From: Azoarcus sp.
GTDB taxonomy: Bacteria; Pseudomonadota; Gammaproteobacteria; Burkholderiales; Rhodocyclaceae
Assembly: GCA_020725025.1 (NCBI GenBank)
Contig: DYFV01000014.1
Location: 1-64,000, forward strand
Length of the DNA stretch: 64,000 nt
Direction of reading: 5' to 3'
Below, one piece after another: positions 58,243 through 64,000 of this stretch (the stretch's first letter is position 1; each line of letters starts with the position of its first letter). Below the pieces are notes generated by a model. The model was not told where the DNA came from. It ran no database searches and worked only from the letters and a program-made list of their open reading frames with translations. A program made the translations under genes and the position numbers.

Positions 58243-59250
58243 ATGAACAAGATGCGTGGTTTCCGGCGGGCCCCGCTGGCCGTGGCCGTGGTGGCGCTGG
58301 CCATTTCCCCCTTCGCAGCGCCGACGACCGGCGACGGCCCGCTTTCCGATACGCGGCGTGCCTGGCGCGGCGAGATCGAGCGGGTGCCGGCAGCCGGCTT
58401 CGCGCCGGCGCTGTGCACAAGGACGCTGGCGGCGCCCGAGCTCCTGGCGCTCGCCGACTGGCCGCTCGATGCCCATGGGCGCACCTGCCGCAGGGATGTG
58501 GCGGCGGCAAACGGGGACCCCGGCCGTGATGCGGTCGAGGACGTCGTGGGCTACCCGCCCGTCGTGCCGGTGGTGGTCGGCAATCTCGCACGCGCGACGC
58601 CGGCGCCACCCCTGGAGGCGCTGACACTTGCCGCGGCAGTCGACGAGGGCGAGCTCGCCGGCATGCGGGGCGGCTTCGAGCTGCCGGGCGGCCTGATGAT
58701 GTCCTTCGGTCTCGAGCGTCTCGTCTACATCAACGGAGAGCTGACGAGCACTATCCGCCTGAACGTGGTCGAACTGGGCGAACTCGTCGCTACCGGCGCC
58801 GTGTCGCCGCAGACGGCGGAAACCGCGCAGGCGATCCAGGCCGCTCAGGCCGGCCAGGTGGTACCCGGCGGACAGGCTGCTCTGCCATCGCAGGAAGCGG
58901 GAAGCGTGCAGGTGGCACCCTCTGCGCCAGCCGCCGGACCGTCCGTACAGACCGCCCGGTCCTCGCAAACCGCGCAGGCGTCGCAGGCAAGCCCGGCCGC
59001 GCCGGCAGTCCCCGCCGCCTCCCGGCCGGTCGAACTGGGCTCCACCCTGGCGGTGATTCAGAGCGGCGCCGGCAACTCGGTCGCCACCGAGGTTCGGGCC
59101 GCCGGAGCGTTGGGCACGGTGATCCAGAACTCGCTCAACGATCAGCGCCTGCAGATCGTCACCACGGTGCACGCGAAGGTGAACAGCCTGGAGCTGCTGC
59201 GCGCCGACCGGCTCAACCAATCGATCCGCGATTCCCTGAACCTGCGCTGA
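58243..59250 (+). CDS. Secreted protein of the Fap-like operon, FapE/FapC-like role
   Basis: A 335-aa exported protein, start 58243, nine bases after the peptidase gene. A signal peptide (about 1-28) is followed by a region with two Cys (LCTRTLA, RTCRRDV), a beta-rich core (GGFELPGGLMMSFGLERLVYINGE), an Ala/Gln/Ser-rich linker (about 195-262) and a C-terminal part. That part, LAVIQSGAGNSV then GTVIQNSLNDQRLQIVTTVHA, carries the IQN-type motif shared with the other two secreted proteins. Such GELTS/IRLNVV strands precede the linker. I infer a fibre-associated or secretion-assisting component. No confident homologue is known to me. Confidence 0.65.
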   Translation: MNKMRGFRRAPLAVAVVALAISPFAAPTTGDGPLSDTRRAWRGEIERVPAAGFAPALCTRTLAAPELLALADWPLDAHGRTCRRDVAAANGDPGRDAVEDVVGYPPVVPVVVGNLARATPAPPLEALTLAAAVDEGELAGMRGGFELPGGLMMSFGLERLVYINGELTSTIRLNVVELGELVATGAVSPQTAETAQAIQAAQAGQVVPGGQAALPSQEAGSVQVAPSAPAAGPSVQTARSSQTAQASQASPAAPAVPAASRPVELGSTLAVIQSGAGNSVATEVRAAGALGTVIQNSLNDQRLQIVTTVHAKVNSLELLRADRLNQSIRDSLNLR

Positions 59251-59260
59251 TCCTGGGAGC

Positions 59261-59284
59261 ACCGGCCGCCGGGCGGCGGCCGGT
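59261..59284. terminator. Bidirectional hairpin between the convergent operon and the FapF-like gene
   Basis: A perfect 10-bp stem ACCGGCCGCC (59261-59270) / GGCGGCCGGT (59275-59284) with a GGGC loop, in the 42-bp gap between convergent stops. No long T-run is present on either side. Confidence 0.7.
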
Positions 59285-59292
59285 GGCTTCCC

Positions 59293-60615
59293 TTACAGGC
59301 TGAACGGCATCCGCAGGGTGAGTTGCAGGTCGGGCGTGTCCTCCGTGAGTCCGGCGCCCACGGTGAGGTTCACCGTGCGGGTGGCGTCGAGGCGGTAGGA
59401 GTATCCGAGCAGCAGGGTGCCGAGCTGTACCCGCACCGAGGTGGGCGCGGTGCGGCCGTTCTGCTTGAGCTTGCCCACCGACAGGTGGTCGTAGCCCAGG
59501 CTGAAGGAGGAGCGCTCGTTCAGCGCCAGTCCCATGCCGAAGTTGAATCCGAACACGCCGCCGGGCTGCACGTCGCCGAAGGGCTCGCGTCCCGCGTTGG
59601 TCTTCTGTTTCACGTCCTCGCGCTCGAAGCTGTACTGGTAGCTCACGCCGCCGAAGAACACCACCGGGTCGGACGGCAGCAGCACCGTGAGCCCCGGCTG
59701 GAGCGAGTAGAAACCGGAGCCGGTGGGCATCTCGGTCTGCAGGCCCGTGCCGGTGGTGCCCGACAGCGTGCGGTCGATCCTGACCTCGAACGGATCGCGC
59801 CCCGTGCGGGTCTTGAAGCGCAGCGAGCCGATGAAGTAGGGGCGGTCGGGGCCGCCGTCGTTGAGCTGGTAGCGTCCGGTGAACTCGATGTCGCCGAGGC
59901 CGTGGCCGTCCACGTCGAAGACCTCGTCCGCGGCGCTCGATACCGCCACCCGGCGTGCGACGCTGGTGTCGGAACGGTACACGTAGGGAATCTTGGCTTC
60001 CAGCTCGAAGCGGTTGGTGATGCCGCGCCGCACCGTGAGCGCGCCGACGAAGGTGTCGCTCTTCACCTCGCGCACGTCGATGAGCCCGATGTGGATGGCC
60101 GGGATGATGGTGAAGCCGACCAGCGCGACGCGGTTGCTCGACGAGTAGGAGTACTGCAGCGACGGCTCGACCACCCATCGTCCGCGCGGCGTGAGCACGC
60201 CCGGCTGTTCGAAGATGGGAGCGACTTCGGGCGGTCGGCTCTGCCGAGCCCGCGCCGGGGCCTGCCCGACCGGCCGCTCGGCCTGGGCGACCGGTCCCGG
60301 CGCGGATGCGGTAGGCCGACTCGCCGCGGGCGCGGTCGGCGCGGAAGCCGGTGCGGCGGCCGTCGCCGGCGCCGTTCCGCGCGCGCGAGCGTCCTCGAGC
60401 GCGCCGCGCAGGGCCTCGAGCGAGCCCTGCTGGCGCTCGAGCTCGCGCTTGAGGTACTCGATGTGCCGAGCCTGTTCATCGACCTGCCGCTGCAGTGCGT
60501 CGAACGCCGACAGGGCGGGCCCTTCCTGGGCTGCCGTGCCGCCGGCGGCGCCGGCGAGCGCCAGCCCGGTCAGGCCGAAGCCGAGCAGCCTGGCGCCTGC
60601 GATCTTCGTCTTCAT
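59293..60615 (-). CDS. FapF-like outer-membrane beta-barrel with N-terminal coiled coil
   Basis: A 440-aa exported protein. Signal peptide 1-29 (ends GTAAQ). A heptad coiled coil at about 37-80 (LQRQVDEQARHIEYLKRELE), a Pro/Ala linker at about 81-130, then from about 135 a barrel with alternating strands: GRWVVEPSLQYSYSSSNRVAL, FELEAKIPYVYR, SSFSLGYDHLS, VRVQLGTLLLGYSYR and the C-terminal LTLRMPFSL. A trimerising coiled coil, a linker and a 12-strand barrel of this size is the architecture of FapF, the Fap amyloid exporter. It is co-directional with, and 51 bp downstream of, the sigma-54 activator gene. Confidence 0.8.
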   Translation of the reverse strand: MKTKIAGARLLGFGLTGLALAGAAGGTAAQEGPALSAFDALQRQVDEQARHIEYLKRELERQQGSLEALRGALEDARARGTAPATAAAPASAPTAPAASRPTASAPGPVAQAERPVGQAPARARQSRPPEVAPIFEQPGVLTPRGRWVVEPSLQYSYSSSNRVALVGFTIIPAIHIGLIDVREVKSDTFVGALTVRRGITNRFELEAKIPYVYRSDTSVARRVAVSSAADEVFDVDGHGLGDIEFTGRYQLNDGGPDRPYFIGSLRFKTRTGRDPFEVRIDRTLSGTTGTGLQTEMPTGSGFYSLQPGLTVLLPSDPVVFFGGVSYQYSFEREDVKQKTNAGREPFGDVQPGGVFGFNFGMGLALNERSSFSLGYDHLSVGKLKQNGRTAPTSVRVQLGTLLLGYSYRLDATRTVNLTVGAGLTEDTPDLQLTLRMPFSL

Positions 60616-60666
60616 GGTCTCTCCTGTTGTTCTTGGGGGCGCGGTGAAGCGACGACCGCCGTCGGG

Positions 60667-61998
<1,332 letters not shown>

Positions 61999-62436
61999 AA
62001 ACCGGTCTCACCTCCGTGGGCCCGCGTGGGGCCCGCCACGATTCTTCGCTGTTCTTGTTCCGGGGATCCCGGGGGACGGGGGCGCGACGTCGGCCCACAT
62101 CCTGCGTCGCGCGAGGGACGCCGGGTAGCGGTGCGGGGCGGCGCCAGCCGCCGTGGCCTCCGGAATGCGGAAGCCCTTCGAGAGGAACTCGCCAGCCGGA
62201 CCGGCGGCTGCCTGGTCCGCAGGCGCGGCTGCGTTGCCCGCGTGCCGCACCGATGCCGGAATCATGGCTTCGATGGGGAGGATATTACGTTGAGTTCAAA
62301 GACTTGGAGATACGGATTGGGCCGTATTTTCTCTACCGCATGGCGTGTAGGTATCGCCGAGAATATGTCTTTGGAATCTACGGCGGGGCGGGCCGGCGCA
62401 CGGTAGCTTGCGCCGGCCCGCGAAGGGTACGGAAGT
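61999..62436. other. Intergenic region with AT-rich island and hairpin
   Basis: 438 bp upstream of the activator gene and downstream of the cytochrome gene; I see no gene. A perfect 12-bp stem with an 8-nt loop at 62389-62420 lies 16 bp after the cytochrome stop (minus strand) and probably ends that operon. The stretch 62275-62380 is markedly AT-rich for this genome and contains ATACGG-N6-CCGTAT (62310-62327) followed by TTT, a possible operator or hairpin. The activator's promoter is expected here but not clearly visible. Confidence 0.5.
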
Positions 62437-63309
62437 TCAGAGCTTTCCGGCGGTGATGTCGGCCTTGGCGCCGATGCCCAGGCTGTAGCCCAGGGATACG
62501 TGGTGGAAGCGCCCCGCGGCGTGGTCGTCGTGGATGGCGAAACCGAAGTTGTAGGTCTTGCCGGCCTGCAGCGCGATGTCCCCCTCGCCGCCGGCGAACT
62601 TGCGGGCGAACACCACCGACCATGTGTCGCCGTCGAGCTTGCCTTCGGCGCTCGCGAGCGCCTTGCCGCCCTCCATCACCCGCGCGTCGGCGACATGGCC
62701 GTCGTAGGCCTTCTTCTCGCCGCTGCGCCACTGCACGAGGTCGTAGAACACGCCCTTGGCGAGCGAGCCGTCCTTCACGTACTTCTTCTTGCTGTCCGCC
62801 GCCCCGGGCATGGTGCGCGAGTCGCTGTGGCAGCTCGACCAGCAGCCGCTCTGGTCGGCGAGCTCGACCTTGCCGGCGTCGAGCATGAAGGCGATCTTCA
62901 TCGGGTTCTTGTCGTCCATCTTGGCGGCGCCCGACGCTTTCGGCTGCTTCCAGGTGAAGCGCAGGTAGAGCGTATCGCCGTCATGGGCGGCCTGCACCTT
63001 CACCGGCACCGCCGCGGGCTTGCCCTTGATCGGTGTCGGTTCGATCTTCTCGCCGGAGACGATCTTGGCGCCCATCGCCGGTGTCTCCGAGCTGTGGCAA
63101 TCGCCGCAGGTATCTCCCTTCTTGAAGGAGCGTGCGCCGCCGTGCACGGTGCCCTTGAGGATCCACTCCATGGGCGACACGCCCGGGTAGAACAGGGTGA
63201 TATCGGTCGCGGGGACCTTGCTCCAGTCGGCCGGCGGCGCGGCCAGCGCCGTGCCGGCGGTCATCGCGACAAGACTGCCGACGGCGCCGGCGAACATCGT
63301 CTTCTTCAT
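62437..63309 (-). CDS. c-type cytochrome with ethylbenzene-dehydrogenase-type heme-binding domain
   Basis: A 290-aa periplasmic protein; the signal peptide ends near ALAAPP. A c-heme motif CGDCH at 68-72 and a second, unusual CWSSCH (Cys156, Cys160, His161; CX3CH) are visible. The fold region DGDTLYLRFTWKQPK, WSVVFARKF, KTYNFGFAIHDDHAAGRFHHVSLG matches the cytochrome c-552/DMSO-reductase-type (EB_dh) heme-binding family. It is 55 bp downstream of the NapC/NirT-like gene, so it is probably reduced by that membrane cytochrome. The terminal acceptor enzyme is not in the window. Confidence 0.82.
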   Translation of the reverse strand: MKKTMFAGAVGSLVAMTAGTALAAPPADWSKVPATDITLFYPGVSPMEWILKGTVHGGARSFKKGDTCGDCHSSETPAMGAKIVSGEKIEPTPIKGKPAAVPVKVQAAHDGDTLYLRFTWKQPKASGAAKMDDKNPMKIAFMLDAGKVELADQSGCWSSCHSDSRTMPGAADSKKKYVKDGSLAKGVFYDLVQWRSGEKKAYDGHVADARVMEGGKALASAEGKLDGDTWSVVFARKFAGGEGDIALQAGKTYNFGFAIHDDHAAGRFHHVSLGYSLGIGAKADITAGKL

Positions 63310-63364
63310 GCTTGCTTCCCCTTCCGTGGAGGACCCGCGGGCGGCGGCCCGCCCGCGTGCCCGG

Positions 63365-63976
63365 TTACTCTTCGTCTTCCTCGGTCATGCCTTCGGGCTT
63401 GCGGTGCGCGATGCCCTTGTGGCAGTCGATGCAGGTGTCGCCGTCATCGCTCGCCCGCTGGTGCTGGCGGCGTGCGCGCTGCTGCTGCGCTTCGGCGTTC
63501 ATGCTCTCGAGGCTGTGGCAGTTGCGGCACTCGCGCGAGTCGGAGGCCTTCATTCGCGCCCACTCGCTGCGCGCGAGCTGAAGGCGCTTGGCCTCGAACT
63601 TCTCCGGGGTGTCGATGGTGCCGGTGAGCTTGCCCCACACCTCCCGCGAGGCCTGCACCTTGCGGATCATCTTGTGCGTCCAGTCCTTCGGCACGTGGCA
63701 GTCGGGGCAGGTGGCGCGCACGCCGGTGCGGTTGCTGTAGTGGATCGTCTGCTTGTATTCCTGGTACACGTTGTCGTACATCTCGTGACAGGAGATGCAG
63801 AACCGCTCGGTGTTGGTCGCTTCCATGACGGTGTTGAACCCGCCCCAGAAGACGATGCCGACGATGAAGCCGGCTGCCAGAATGCCGATCAGCGAGTATT
63901 TCGTGCTGGGGCGCTTCAGGCGTGCCCACAGGCCGTCCGAGTTTCGCGCTCCCCCGCTCACAAGTGTTTCGCTCAT
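63365..63976 (-). CDS. NapC/NirT-family tetraheme c-type cytochrome
   Basis: A 203-aa membrane-anchored cytochrome. One N-terminal helix (about 27-48, YSLIGILAAGFIVGIVFWGG) and four CxxCH motifs: FCISCHEMYD, TCPDCHVPKD, ECRNCHSLES and TCIDCHKGIA. This is the quinol dehydrogenase of the NapC/NirT family that passes electrons from menaquinol or ubiquinol to periplasmic reductases. An acidic tail ends TEEDEE. ATG at 63976 has AGAGGA upstream. The next gene is the EB_dh-type cytochrome, suggesting a dedicated respiratory branch, substrate unknown. Confidence 0.92.
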   Translation of the reverse strand: MSETLVSGGARNSDGLWARLKRPSTKYSLIGILAAGFIVGIVFWGGFNTVMEATNTERFCISCHEMYDNVYQEYKQTIHYSNRTGVRATCPDCHVPKDWTHKMIRKVQASREVWGKLTGTIDTPEKFEAKRLQLARSEWARMKASDSRECRNCHSLESMNAEAQQQRARRQHQRASDDGDTCIDCHKGIAHRKPEGMTEEDEE

Positions 63977-64000
63977 TGCTGTCCTCTGCCGCTGTGCCGG

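Noticed and set aside
55102-59262. A 1386-codon open frame on the minus strand across the whole fibre operon
   Set aside because: It is the complement of four well-supported plus-strand genes with signal peptides and ribosome binding sites. Its translation is a His/Arg/Gly/Ala-rich low-complexity product, as expected from the antisense frame of GC-rich codons.

Overview
The window is a GC-rich (roughly two thirds G+C), densely coding chromosomal segment of a Gram-negative bacterium. Betaproteobacterial porin, TRAP and ABC uptake systems, the gentisate pathway, beta-oxidation of aryl-propanoid type acids, a NapC/NirT tetraheme cytochrome and many GGDEF-EAL proteins together suggest a Rhodocyclales/Zoogloeaceae organism (Thauera, Azoarcus or Aromatoleum-like). 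That placement is inferred from gene content only. I see no insertion sequence, prophage, CRISPR array or replication origin.

Layout. 0-10.2 kb: a co-directional catabolic operon with the tail of a branched-chain-type ABC ATPase, a periplasmic binding protein, a feruloyl-CoA-synthase-like ligase, crotonase, thiolase, SDR dehydrogenase, porin, hotdog thioesterase and acyl-CoA dehydrogenase, closed by a clear intrinsic terminator. 10.3-14 kb: an RlmN-family methyltransferase overlapping tail-to-tail with a GT9 glycosyltransferase, then small membrane and hypothetical genes. 14-26.5 kb: a single-chain histidine kinase/receiver/GGDEF/EAL protein, an acyl-CoA ligase, an NhaR-type regulator, a CBS-domain membrane protein, a methyltransferase, and an MFS transporter divergent from a LysR regulator. 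26.5-30.2 kb: a TsdA-like diheme cytochrome convergent with a TtrS/TtrR-like two-component system, pointing to thiosulfate/tetrathionate chemistry. 30.4-40.6 kb: a YihY-type membrane protein and three more GGDEF-EAL proteins, one translationally coupled to a periplasmic solute-binding protein.

40.7-48.5 kb: a minus-strand gentisate/3-hydroxybenzoate operon (gentisate dioxygenase, fumarylpyruvate hydrolase, 3-hydroxybenzoate 6-hydroxylase, maleylpyruvate isomerase) running into a DctPQM TRAP transporter, with a divergent LysR gene and two near-perfect dyads between them. 48.6 kb: tRNA-Arg(ACG) with its own promoter and terminator. 48.8-52.1 kb: an NhaR-like regulator divergent from a leader peptide, an unknown gene, the bicarbonate transporter SbtA and a PII-like partner. 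52.4-55.2 kb: small proteins and two divergent L,D-transpeptidases. 62.4-64 kb: a heme-binding c-type cytochrome and a NapC/NirT tetraheme cytochrome.

The most unusual locus is 55.2-62.0 kb. It encodes a secreted, Asp/Asn/Ser-repeat and Gly-rich 529-aa protein, a 128-aa secreted protein, a C39 (FapD-like) peptidase and a 335-aa secreted protein. Convergent to these lie a FapF-like outer-membrane barrel with an N-terminal coiled coil and a VpsR-like sigma-54 activator. A sigma-54 promoter with exact spacing and a 24-bp perfect palindrome precede the first gene. I read it as a divergent Fap-like functional-amyloid secretion system under sigma-54 control, possibly tied to the four c-di-GMP enzymes nearby.
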